A stretch of DNA of 33,531 bases from NCBI GenBank assembly GCA_903869365.1, contig CAIPYV010000123.1, positions 1 to 33,531 of the forward strand, written 5' to 3'. This DNA is from an uncultured Chlorobiaceae bacterium. Lineage in GTDB: Bacteria; Bacteroidota; Chlorobiia; Chlorobiales; Chlorobiaceae. Made by a program: the position numbers and the translations under genes. Under the pieces are notes generated by a model, which did not search any database, was not told where the DNA came from, and saw only the letters and a program-made list of their open reading frames with translations. Positions 17,643 to 25,690 of this stretch are shown one piece after another (positions within the stretch are counted from its first letter, which is position 1; each line of letters begins with the position of its first letter).

Positions 17643-18637
17643 ATTTTACCGATCATTTTCAAGTTCTGCCTAATCCATATTTGCAGGGTTTTTATGCTCA
17701 TCCATTCGGTATTGTTGTTGGAACAATAGGTAAAGTCCAGAGCAACTTTTTTTCCACCATGAATGCGCTGAGGGTCACTGCTCCAGTTATGGATTGCCGG
17801 AAGTATCTTGTAATGCATTTCATATTCATAGGTATGTGGAGCATCCTCGAAACTGATCATCTGCTCGTGCAGTTTTTCACCTGGACGAATACCGACAATT
17901 TCGTGGTGCGCGTCGGGTGCAACTGCAAGGGCAATGTCAATCAATTTCATCGATGGGATCTTTCTGACATAAATTTCACCACCAACGGTATCCTCAAACG
18001 CATGCCATACAAGCTCAACACCTTCTCCAAGAGTAATCATAAAGCGAGTCATCCGATCATCTGTAATGGGTAATGAACCTTTTTCGGCAAGGGTCATAAA
18101 AAAAGGAATCACTGAACCGCGGGAACCCATAACATTACCGTATCGTACCACTGCAAAGCGGGTCTCTGCACCACCAGAATAAGAGTTCCCTGCAATAAAG
18201 AGTTTGTCTGACGTTAATTTTGTTGCACCATACAGATTCACTGGACTACTCGCCTTGTCTGTTGAAAGCGCCACAACACGTTTAACACCTTGATCTATGC
18301 AGGCATCAATAAGATTCATGGCTCCAAGGACATTGGTTTTAACACACTCGAACGGGTTGTATTCGGCTGTGGGGACAATTTTGGTTGCTGCGGCATGAAC
18401 AACATAGTCAATGCCATTAAGTGCACGTGCAAGGCGATCTTTGTCTCGTACATCACCGATGAAGAATCGTACCCTTGAATCGTCAGGGTAAAGTTTGGCC
18501 ATTTCCCACTGTTTCATCTCGTCACGGGAATAGATAACTAAGCGGCGCGGGTTGTATTTGGCGAGAGTTAACGGAATGAAGGTTTGTCCAAATGAACCGG
18601 TGCCGCCGGTGATAAGGATCGAGGAGTTAGTGAGCAT
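17639..18637 (-). CDS. pseB: UDP-N-acetylglucosamine 4,6-dehydratase (5-inverting)
   Basis: A 332-residue FlaA1/PseB-type extended SDR. It has the GGTGSFG cofactor loop (11-17), YSRDEMKQWEMA (36-47), GDVRD (61-65), HAAATKIVPTAEYNP and the catalytic STDKASSP with YGATK (Y136, K140). It removes water from UDP-GlcNAc and inverts C5, giving the 4-keto-6-deoxy-altrose product used by PseC. It is the first committed enzyme of pseudaminic acid synthesis. Its size matches the family and no key residue appears lost. It is followed directly by pseC. Confidence 0.94.
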   Translation of the reverse strand: MLTNSSILITGGTGSFGQTFIPLTLAKYNPRRLVIYSRDEMKQWEMAKLYPDDSRVRFFIGDVRDKDRLARALNGIDYVVHAAATKIVPTAEYNPFECVKTNVLGAMNLIDACIDQGVKRVVALSTDKASSPVNLYGATKLTSDKLFIAGNSYSGGAETRFAVVRYGNVMGSRGSVIPFFMTLAEKGSLPITDDRMTRFMITLGEGVELVWHAFEDTVGGEIYVRKIPSMKLIDIALAVAPDAHHEIVGIRPGEKLHEQMISFEDAPHTYEYEMHYKILPAIHNWSSDPQRIHGGKKVALDFTYCSNNNTEWMSIKTLQIWIRQNLKMIGKI

Positions 18638-18714
18638 TGGGGAAAAAAAGTACTGAGTTTTCTGAGTGCTGAGAAAGGCTTGACGGTGTTATAGAGGGCG
18701 ACTCTATTTGTTTT

Positions 18715-18739
18715 GTTGGGGTTCAGGAATCACCCCAAC
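18715..18739. repeat. REP-like 8-bp palindrome with 9-base loop
   Basis: GTTGGGGT (18715-18722) and its exact inverted match ACCCCAAC (18732-18739) flank a 9-base loop. The element abuts the TAG stop (18740-18742) of the aminotransferase gene and continues as CCTACG into its end. It resembles repeated extragenic palindromes of the form GTAGGTTGGG...CCCAAC that I recall from several bacterial genomes. No T run follows on either strand, so it is not a standard intrinsic terminator. It could mark a past recombination point or stabilise the message end. Confidence 0.6.
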
Positions 18740-19894
18740 CTACGACCTGTTGATGGTGTTCAGGAGTGTGTCGGCTACTTTTTGTCGTTCGGTTTCGGTC
18801 ATTAGGGAGCCGGAGGGGAGGCAGAGACCTTTGTTAAAAAGGGTCTCGGAGACTCCGCTTATGTAGCTTGGATAAGGTGTAAATATGGGTTGGAGATGCA
18901 TTGGTTTCCAGAGTGGTCGGGTTTCTATGTGGTATTGGTTCAGTTTAAGGCGTATATCTTCATGGGTTACTCCTCCGGTCTCGGCTGGGTTAATCAGGAT
19001 GGTGGTCAACCAGTAGTTTGAATGGTAGCGTTGGGAAGTCTCGGTTAACAACGTGATGCCTTCTGTCTGTTTAAAGGCGTTACGATAGAACGTGTTATGT
19101 TCTCGTCTTTTGGTGATTCGGTCGGTCAGCACTTCCATTTGTCCGAGGCCGATGCCGGCACAGATATTACTCATTCGATAGTTGTACCCGATTTGGGAGT
19201 GCTGGTAGTGTGGTGCCGGGTCGCGGGCCTGGGTTGAGAGAAAGGTGGCCTGGCGGCAGAGGGTTTCGTTGGAGGATATGAGAGCTCCGCCGCCTGATGT
19301 GGTTATTATTTTGTTGCCGTTGAAGGAGTATACGCCCATGATACCGTAGGTGCCGCAGTGGTGCCCGTCGTAGGTTGAGCCGAGTGCTTCGGCGGCATCT
19401 TCAAGAACGGGGATATCGAACTCTTTTGAGATGGCCATGATGCCTTCCATATCGGCTGGCATGCCGTAGAGGTGGACGACAAGGATGAGTTTCGGCTTTT
19501 TTCCGGTTTTTCGAATCCTTTCCTTAATGGCTTGCCTTAGCAGGTTGGGGTCCATGTTCCAGGTCGAAGGTTCTGAATCAATAAAAACGGGTCGTGCCTG
19601 GAGATAGATAATCGGGTTGGCTGAAGCGACAAAGGTGAAGGTGGAACAGAGTACTTCATCGCCTGGCTGGACGCCGAGTATGATGAGGGCAAGATGGATG
19701 GCTGCCGTGCCTGAGGAAAGGCATGAGCAGGCTGCAGTGCCGGAATAGGTGCGAAGGGCCTCTTCAAAATCAGTGACATTCTGCCCGAGCGGGAATACCT
19801 GATTACGCTCCATTGCATCAACAACGTACTTCATCTCACGACCGCTCATGTGGGGTGATGAGAGACGGATCATTTCGGGGGATTCGGTTGACAT
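18740..19894 (-). CDS. PglE/EpsN-like sugar aminotransferase (DegT/DnrJ/EryC1)
   Basis: A 384-residue PLP aminotransferase of the type that makes UDP-4-amino-4,6-dideoxy-GlcNAc in bacillosamine pathways. Landmarks are SSGTAAIHLAL (60-70), LCSTFTFVASANPI, VLEDAAEALGS (163-173) and FNGNKIITTSGGG (191-203), where K195 is the PLP lysine. PglE and EpsN relatives share the SFNGNKI motif, unlike the SFHPVKI of PseC. It is separated from pseB by about 100 bases that include a REP-like palindrome. Its codon and base use look GC-richer than the genes after it. No matching acetyltransferase or dehydratase other than pseB lies nearby, so it may belong to a separate sugar pathway. Confidence 0.87.
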   Translation of the reverse strand: MSTESPEMIRLSSPHMSGREMKYVVDAMERNQVFPLGQNVTDFEEALRTYSGTAACSCLSSGTAAIHLALIILGVQPGDEVLCSTFTFVASANPIIYLQARPVFIDSEPSTWNMDPNLLRQAIKERIRKTGKKPKLILVVHLYGMPADMEGIMAISKEFDIPVLEDAAEALGSTYDGHHCGTYGIMGVYSFNGNKIITTSGGGALISSNETLCRQATFLSTQARDPAPHYQHSQIGYNYRMSNICAGIGLGQMEVLTDRITKRREHNTFYRNAFKQTEGITLLTETSQRYHSNYWLTTILINPAETGGVTHEDIRLKLNQYHIETRPLWKPMHLQPIFTPYPSYISGVSETLFNKGLCLPSGSLMTETERQKVADTLLNTINRS

Positions 19895-20490
19895 CGTATA
19901 CTATGCTATTACTGCTGGGGCAAAGAGTGAGGGCCGAGGATTAAAGCTTCGCTTCTTTCAGTCACATGATTGAGAGATTCATTTCATATAGGAGAAAATT
20001 ATACGACGCCAAATTTGGAAGAAGATATCAGATACATCCCTTATGGAATAACTGTTTTCTATTGATAAAATAAGCAATTATCTTGCCATAACGCCTTTCA
20101 CACACTCTACCTGTCAATAATGACAAGATTAAGTGATCGATTGAAATTATCGTAAATTACTGTATTTTAGCTTGTTAAGTACTATCCTTGCGTTATTCCG
20201 AATCTTTTACGCTTCTATATCAATGAGGTTTACAGCATTTATGTGACTAATCTCAGCATGACTCAAAATATCTGATTATGTCTCATAAAAAATCTACCCA
20301 ACAAGCATGAAGAATTTCGCTTTGGATAACATATTGCTTCTTCAGAGGTTCGGAGGATGAAAAGAGTTAGAACTTCCCCGGAAAACCTGATAAGCTCTCC
20401 ACGCAAAGCTACTGTAGATGGTATCTAAAGAAAATTAACCCTTCTGATGGTTATAGAGTTCCCAATGGAGCAGGGAATCAACATTGAAAT
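19895..20490. other. Non-coding stretch of about 600 bases, no recognised gene
   Basis: Neither strand holds a frame that I recognise. The longest plus-strand frame with protein-like character in the last 120 bases is about 37 codons (it includes CRWYLKKINPSDGYRV) and it has no clear start or ribosome site. The stretch is AT-rich in its middle. It separates the sugar-synthesis genes from the export/kinase genes and must contain the promoter of the minus-strand sugar operon if transcription starts there. I could not point to a convincing promoter or a T-tailed terminator. Confidence 0.5.
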
Positions 20491-22911
20491 TTATAGTTTT
20501 TTGACTTTTTCATCATACCCGTAATTTCTATAACCATAATTTCTATAACCATAATTTCTATAACCGAAAGATTTTGGTTTGCGTGGATCAATAAGGGCAA
20601 TGCCAAGTATGTGCGATTTTAAAAAACCATCAGATACGTACTCTTTCAAAATCCGTCTTTGTGTATAGTACAATCGGGCAGTAAGAAGTATGCCATCAAC
20701 AGAGTGAGCAAGCTGTGCTGCATCGCTTAAAAATAATGGAGGGCTGTCGAAAAAGACTTTATCGAATGTGCCTTCAAGCTCTTTGATAAGATCCTGCATT
20801 TTCTCCGATCCAAGCACTTCATTGGGATTGGGTATTTGTTTCCCCGCAGTAAGTACGAAGAGATTCTCTATGGAAGTTGGTTTAAAGAAGCTGGCATCAA
20901 TTGCTCTCTGCTCGCTGAAAAGATAATCGGTAAGTCCCTGCTCTCTCTTGATCTTAAATATGTTGTGCTGTTTAGCAAGACGCAGGTCACAATCAACAAT
21001 CAGGGTTTTTTTACCGCTGATCGCAAATGCAGTTGCAATATTGGAACAGATCGTTGATTTTCCTTCCCCGATTGAGGTGCCTGATATAATAATTGTTTTG
21101 AGCGGTTCATCGATACGGGAAAAAATAAGTGCTGTTCGAAGCATGCGGAAAGACTCAGCAAATCGAGAAGATAGGTTGTCAGTTAAGAGCGGTGCAAACT
21201 TTGCAGGAGGCATGGGAACCCCTGAAATTGAAGATTGGTTTGTTACTCCAGATATTTTTTTTCGTAATGGTGCTGTTTTTTCCTGATAGAGAGAGCTGAG
21301 CGTTGATTGAATTTTAGAAAGTGTTCGATCACCATTTTGATTAATAAATGGTATGACCGAAAAAATATTAAAGCCGTAATTCTTAAAAAACAAATCGTCT
21401 TTGACGGTATCGTCCAAGTTCTCTGCCATAACGACATAGGCTATAGAGAGTAAAACTCCAAAGAGCAGAGCCATGATGATACTGTTATTTGGGCTGGCAT
21501 TTTCCGGTATAGATGGACGAAATGCATTGCCGATAATAGAGACATCTCCTACTTCCGAGGCAAGCATTATCCGGCTTTGATCGAGCTTCTCTTTGAGAGA
21601 TATGTAGGTTTTTCTTGCAACATCAGAGTCTCTCTGCAGTTTCAGGAAGTTTTGCTGTTTTGTGGGTAGTAACCTGATTTTGGCATCGTAGGTTTGCTTG
21701 AGTCGAGTGTATTCCCCTGCACTGAAGGTGAGATTGTTGAGTTTTCTCTGGATCTGAAGCTTCTCGGAAATGAGATCGAAGTTGTTTTTCTGTGTCTTGC
21801 CTGCATAACCTATTTCACCGGCTATCTTACTGCGGCTGAGCAGTTCATAGCGAGTTTTCACGGCTTCAAGCTGCTGCTTTTTTGTTTTGACTTCCGGGTT
21901 ATCAGAGCCTTTGTCAGCGGCTGAGCGAACATAGTCTGCTTCACGCGTTCTGATCTCTTCGAGTATCGTGCCAAGTTTTGCATCGACATTCTGTGCGATT
22001 TGTGAACTGAGTTGTCTATCGGTTTCGGAGAGTTTCTTTTCAAGAAATTCAAGACTGTTTTGTGCAATACGGTATTCAGCCATTATCTCATTGTATCGGG
22101 CATCGGCCTGGGTAAGCTGGCCGAGCAACTGCGAAACATTACCGGAAACCTCAAAGATTTCATTGTCCTTCATATACTGTGAAAGCTTTTTATCGGTTTG
22201 TTCAACCTCTTTCGCCTGCTCATCCAGCATAAGAGCTATATACTTGTTCGTTTCAAAGTACTTTTCAGAATTGCGACTGATACTTGTGTTTCTATAGACT
22301 CGACCAAGGGTGTTGGTTAAAAAAACGGATTCATCTGGAAAAGGACTTACCACCGAGATTTTCAGCAAATTTGTTTCTCGCACAGCATCAACTCTGATAC
22401 GACCGCTTAATTTCTGGGCATATTGGCGCAGGCGTTCCTCAGTGATTTGCCCAGAGATCAGTATTGTCTTTTTATCTTCATTGATTCTGGAAGAGGGAAA
22501 TTTTTCTGACTGCCAACGATCCAGGGCTGAACGGTAGTGACGCTTTCCGAAGAATTCGAGCGAATCCCTTTGGGAACTTTTGAGAAGATCATTAACCACA
22601 AGCTCGGCAATGGGCATTGATCGAAGCAGTTCAGCATCTCTTTTGGTATCGGATTGAGAGGTGGAGCCGAAAAATGAGTCGAAAGGGCTGTTGGAAGTCC
22701 GGGTAATCATCAACATCGACTCAGCTCGATATTGAGGAATTTTTAGCTTATGGTTAACATAGGCAAAAAATATTGACAGAAAAAAAATAAGGATTATTGT
22801 GTATTTACGGTGCGTAAAATAACCAATAATCTCTTTAATAGTTAATTCCGGCCCTTGTGACTGCTCGAAATCAGACTCGTAACTCTGTTGCCCGGGGTGC
22901 TGCTCAATCAT
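20491..22911 (-). CDS. Wzc-like polysaccharide co-polymerase with bacterial tyrosine kinase domain
   Basis: An 806-residue inner-membrane protein. A Wzz-type domain has two membrane segments near residues 37-50 and 478-495, with a long coiled-coil periplasmic region between them. A cytoplasmic BY-kinase domain follows: Walker A GTSIGEGKST (611-620), Walker A' LIVDCDLR (637-644) and Walker B VFFDSPP (719-725). It controls polysaccharide chain length and export through tyrosine phosphorylation. The C-terminal tail has seven tyrosines from a threefold GYRNY repeat, as expected for autophosphorylation. I chose ATG at 22911 (MIEQHPGQQ). The longer start at 22974 would run into the upstream gene and add 21 unconserved residues. 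Confidence 0.88.
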   Translation of the reverse strand: MIEQHPGQQSYESDFEQSQGPELTIKEIIGYFTHRKYTIILIFFLSIFFAYVNHKLKIPQYRAESMLMITRTSNSPFDSFFGSTSQSDTKRDAELLRSMPIAELVVNDLLKSSQRDSLEFFGKRHYRSALDRWQSEKFPSSRINEDKKTILISGQITEERLRQYAQKLSGRIRVDAVRETNLLKISVVSPFPDESVFLTNTLGRVYRNTSISRNSEKYFETNKYIALMLDEQAKEVEQTDKKLSQYMKDNEIFEVSGNVSQLLGQLTQADARYNEIMAEYRIAQNSLEFLEKKLSETDRQLSSQIAQNVDAKLGTILEEIRTREADYVRSAADKGSDNPEVKTKKQQLEAVKTRYELLSRSKIAGEIGYAGKTQKNNFDLISEKLQIQRKLNNLTFSAGEYTRLKQTYDAKIRLLPTKQQNFLKLQRDSDVARKTYISLKEKLDQSRIMLASEVGDVSIIGNAFRPSIPENASPNNSIIMALLFGVLLSIAYVVMAENLDDTVKDDLFFKNYGFNIFSVIPFINQNGDRTLSKIQSTLSSLYQEKTAPLRKKISGVTNQSSISGVPMPPAKFAPLLTDNLSSRFAESFRMLRTALIFSRIDEPLKTIIISGTSIGEGKSTICSNIATAFAISGKKTLIVDCDLRLAKQHNIFKIKREQGLTDYLFSEQRAIDASFFKPTSIENLFVLTAGKQIPNPNEVLGSEKMQDLIKELEGTFDKVFFDSPPLFLSDAAQLAHSVDGILLTARLYYTQRRILKEYVSDGFLKSHILGIALIDPRKPKSFGYRNYGYRNYGYRNYGYDEKVKKL
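20520..20567 (-). repeat. 15-bp tandem repeat encoding the GYRNY tyrosine tail
   Basis: Within the end of the Wzc-like gene, a 15-bp unit that reads GGTTATAGAAATTAT on the coding strand occurs three times, the last with one base change (TAC for TAT). It encodes GYRNY three times, then GYDE. The unit is a multiple of three, so copy-number change would lengthen or shorten the tail without breaking the frame. Boundaries are accurate to within a few bases. Confidence 0.85.
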
Positions 22912-22930
22912 GAAATATTTTTTTCTGTTA

Positions 22931-23500
22931 TCACAAGCTTTTAATATAGTATACACCGGTAGCACCAGAAACAATCAAACCAATATAACGAGCAATCATT
23001 TCGATGGTTACACCGTTTTTTTCCGGAATGATGACGGTGTCGTTCGGCTTGACAACAATAAATGCAGAACGATCACCTTTATCGAAGTATCCCCTCAGAT
23101 CAACTTTATAGGCCTGTATACCATTACTGTCAGGTTTTTTCCTCGAAACAAGCACTTTTTTTAAATTTGCATTCTCCTTGATACCCCCAGCAAGTGTAAT
23201 AATGGAGGCGAAATCGGCATTTTCCTGAACCAGTACTTGACCCGGCTTATTAACCGCGCCAAGTACGTTAACAATCATGAGAATGTTTCCAACGTCGTCA
23301 GTAAAATATGAGTCTTGAACCAAGGGGTAATTGGGGCCAGTCAGTGCTTTATAACTTGAGGATGGTTCAGAAGAAACCGGAAAGGAATTTTGACTGAGTG
23401 AAGAACTCCCCTGATCAGCTAATGCCTGGGTGTTCCAGCAAGATAAAAACAGGCATTGCAGTGAAAGAGTGAAAACTGTAACAATTTTTAGAAAACGCAT
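22931..23500 (-). CDS. Small SLBB-domain exported protein (polysaccharide export related)
   Basis: A 189-residue protein with an N-terminal signal peptide (FLKIVTVFTLSLQCLFLSC), where FLSC could be a weak lipobox. It has one SLBB-like domain near residues 75-155: VNVLGAVNKPGQVLVQENA, FASIITLAGGIKENA, then VKPNDTVIIPEKN. The end (MIARYIGLIVSGATGVYYI) is a hydrophobic segment. Wza-type export proteins pair an N-terminal Poly_export domain with SLBB domains; that first domain is missing here. It lies 19 bases upstream of the Wzc-like start, so the two are probably cotranscribed and act together in export. Confidence 0.8.
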   Translation of the reverse strand: MRFLKIVTVFTLSLQCLFLSCWNTQALADQGSSSLSQNSFPVSSEPSSSYKALTGPNYPLVQDSYFTDDVGNILMIVNVLGAVNKPGQVLVQENADFASIITLAGGIKENANLKKVLVSRKKPDSNGIQAYKVDLRGYFDKGDRSAFIVVKPNDTVIIPEKNGVTIEMIARYIGLIVSGATGVYYIKSL

Positions 23501-23667
23501 AGCAGACTTTTTATTACTAAAAAATTAGCTCACAACAATCACTCGCTGAAAGATTTACACGAATTTCAGACTTCTCTTTTCTATACTGTTGACAGGATAA
23601 GAGTGTGCAAGGTATTCTGTCGTCCCAAGTGTCAACGGCAGCGCTCAAATCTCATCGTGTTGGTCGC

Positions 23668-23931
23668 TTAATTACGCGCTGCTTTCGGCGGCAGGTATTC
23701 TGTTTCTTCAGGTGCAGGTGCAACCGGAGCTGCTTGAACAACCTGGGGAGCGGGAGCTGCTGGCGTCACCAAGGCAGGAGTCTCAACCCAGTTTGGAACG
23801 ATTGGCGTAATAATTCCCTGTATAACATTATCTGAGCCATTTGCTCCGAGCAGTGGTGTAGAGACAAATGATAACGCAATAAAGCTCAGCATGGATGACC
23901 GAGCTGCCATTTTATTAAGAGTAGTGTTCAT
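23668..23931 (-). CDS. Small secreted Pro/Ala-rich protein, unknown function
   Basis: An 87-residue protein I do not recognise. Residues 8-30 form a signal peptide (MLSFIALSFVSTPLLGA). The mature part begins NGSDNVIQGIITPIVPNW and ends in a Pro/Ala/Val-rich, disordered stretch (about residues 55-75) and a charged tip. The start codon is at 23931, with an inner ATG seven codons in. It lies 12 bases after the stop of the outer-membrane-protein gene, so they are probably cotranscribed. I infer a surface or periplasmic product linked to that gene or to export. No catalytic motif is visible. Confidence 0.6.
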   Translation of the reverse strand: MNTTLNKMAARSSMLSFIALSFVSTPLLGANGSDNVIQGIITPIVPNWVETPALVTPAAPAPQVVQAAPVAPAPEETEYLPPKAARN

Positions 23932-23943
23932 ATTGATACGGTT

Positions 23944-24753
23944 TTATAACGTTACACCGGTTCCGATTCCTAAAATGAAGCGTACACCATCTCCTGAATA
24001 TCCTGTCAGATCTACAGCTCCTGCTGTTATGACTATCGGGATTGAATGGTTGATGAAAAAAGTTTTCGAAATACCGGCATTCAAATTGATTCCGTTCCAG
24101 TCTGTAATAAAGTTGAATTCGTTAAACATCTCATAGGCTATGTTGCCGAAAACGTAAGTTCCATGCTCTCCCTTGCCCGCTAAGATATCCTCCTGTGTTT
24201 TATTGCCGAATTGTCCATTGCCGGCACCTATACTGAAGTGGAGTCGAGTTGTTTTGTTGTCCGCATTAATAAAGGGTGACGAAAGTACTCCCTTGCTATA
24301 TACAATATAATAGCTTTTTTCTGAATCGGTGCCAGAACTGAGCATTAAATTCTGGGCACCTACGGCTACGGCACTCGCGGAACCAAGATAACGGTGCAGA
24401 TGGAATGACATTCCATAACGATTCCAACCAGTCATATCATACTGTGTCAATGCAGCCTGAAGACCGAGATTTTTTACCGGATTTCCAATCCCCAAACCTA
24501 CAGCGGCGCCACCATCACCAACCTGATTGCTGGCAGACGACGCATGATAGTATGCACCACGTGATACTACTCCAACACCTGCAAAAATGGTACCGTTCGA
24601 GGCTCCCCAGCCAACAGGAGTGGTCAGTGACTTGCCATAGATATTTGGAAGAATAGTGGATGCTGCAGGATCCTCGGCATACAGTGAACAAGCAGAGAAA
24701 ACTATAATAACCGTCATGACTGCAGCAAGATAGCTCTTCATAACAATGTTCAT
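23944..24753 (-). CDS. Predicted outer-membrane beta-barrel protein, unknown function
   Basis: A 269-residue protein with a signal peptide (MKSYLAAVMTVIIVFSACSLYA). The mature part is rich in Gly and alternating hydrophobic residues, for example VGWGASNGTIFAGVGVVSRGAYYHA and FINADNKTTRLHFSIGAGN, and ends with GVRFILGIGTGVTL. This pattern is typical of small barrel porins or transporters. The last residue is a leucine, not the usual aromatic. Two start codons (MNIVM) lie within 15 bases. It is divergent from the phosphatase gene over a 147-base spacer. I cannot name its substrate. Confidence 0.65.
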   Translation of the reverse strand: MNIVMKSYLAAVMTVIIVFSACSLYAEDPAASTILPNIYGKSLTTPVGWGASNGTIFAGVGVVSRGAYYHASSASNQVGDGGAAVGLGIGNPVKNLGLQAALTQYDMTGWNRYGMSFHLHRYLGSASAVAVGAQNLMLSSGTDSEKSYYIVYSKGVLSSPFINADNKTTRLHFSIGAGNGQFGNKTQEDILAGKGEHGTYVFGNIAYEMFNEFNFITDWNGINLNAGISKTFFINHSIPIVITAGAVDLTGYSGDGVRFILGIGTGVTL

Positions 24754-24900
24754 GCTTTTACATTTATTATTATTTTTTACCCATCAGAATCGGTAAATAC
24801 GAAAAGGCCATAAATCACACGTCCTGCTTCAGTCCAATTTAAAATTAATCAGTGAATTTATATCAAGGGAAACACGAAAAAAAAGTCAAATAGAAGAAGT
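24754..24900. promoter_or_regulatory. Divergent intergenic region with promoters in both directions
   Basis: These 147 bases separate a minus-strand gene from a plus-strand gene, so both need promoters here. On the minus strand, TTGACT is followed at 17 bases by TTGATA, which could be a sigma-70-type pair, but it is a weak match. The plus-strand start has AGAAG shortly before the ATG at 24901. No operator is evident. Confidence 0.35.
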
Positions 24901-25593
24901 ATGCGACCTGTATTATCTGAAATCCGGCGTATTATAGCCATAGGAGATGTTCATGGATGCCTGTTCTCCCTGAAAAAACTGATTGAACTGATTGAACCGG
25001 AAAACGACGACCAACTGGTTTTTCTGGGCGATTTTATTGATCGGGGCAATCATTCAAAAGGGGTGGTTGACTATCTGATCGAACTCGACTCATCGTACTC
25101 GTGCCATTTTCTCATGGGTAATCATGAGTTGATGTTTCTTGATTATGTTGAAAACAAAAACTCGGCTGAATGGATGGCTAACGGTGGATCGGCACTGTTG
25201 AAATCCTACAATAGTCCGCCATTGCGTGATTTTCCTCAGGAGCACCTTGCTTTTTTGCGAGGCTGCCACTACTTTATTGAAACAGATAACTATTTTTTTA
25301 CTCATGGCGGCCTTGATCCTGAACTTTCCATCAAGGATAATCTGCGTTACTATAAGCCTCATGATTTCTGCTGGCAACGGATGCATCTGCGTCAGGAATT
25401 TCTTGACAACAATGCTTACAACTGGGAAAAAACGCTTGTCTGCGCCCATACTCCTGTGAGTAACCCTGTTCTGTTTGAACGACTCATCGCTATTGATACT
25501 GGTTGTGTTTATAACAATAATCCGCTCCTGGGCAAATTAACGGCCGTTGTGATACCGGAAAGGCGCATTGTTCAAACCAAAAACATTGATTAA
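24901..25593 (+). CDS. PPP-family serine/threonine or diadenosine phosphatase
   Basis: A 230-residue metallophosphoesterase with the full PPP signature: GDVHG (15-19), GDFIDRG (43-49) and GNHE (73-76), followed by the C-terminal histidines in HGGLDPEL and AHTPVSNP. These bind two metals and hydrolyse phosphate esters. Bacterial members act either as protein serine/threonine phosphatases or as Ap4A hydrolases; size and motif order fit the PrpA/ApaH group. It could be a stand-alone regulator. A 7-bp inverted repeat (25593-25599 and 25614-25620) follows the stop without a T run. Confidence 0.87.
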   Translation: MRPVLSEIRRIIAIGDVHGCLFSLKKLIELIEPENDDQLVFLGDFIDRGNHSKGVVDYLIELDSSYSCHFLMGNHELMFLDYVENKNSAEWMANGGSALLKSYNSPPLRDFPQEHLAFLRGCHYFIETDNYFFTHGGLDPELSIKDNLRYYKPHDFCWQRMHLRQEFLDNNAYNWEKTLVCAHTPVSNPVLFERLIAIDTGCVYNNNPLLGKLTAVVIPERRIVQTKNID

Positions 25594-25690
25594 GTTCCAC
25601 CTGATTATTACTTTGGAACTATGATAGTATTTCTATATTTGTATTCTTGACCACCCCCGAATTGACAGGGATATTTGCCAACTCTTCATT

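Noticed and set aside
18715-18739. Hairpin as an intrinsic terminator
   Set aside because: The stem is perfect but no T run follows on either strand, so a REP-like element fits better.
20300-20482. Possible small gene or transposase remnant before the kinase gene
   Set aside because: The 37-codon frame has no start, no ribosome site and no family I can name.
20517-20570. Repeat block as a CRISPR array
   Set aside because: The 15-bp units are directly joined, have no spacers and lie inside a coding frame.
25593-25620. 7-bp inverted repeat after the phosphatase gene as terminator
   Set aside because: The loop is 14 bases and no U tract follows; it is too weak to call.
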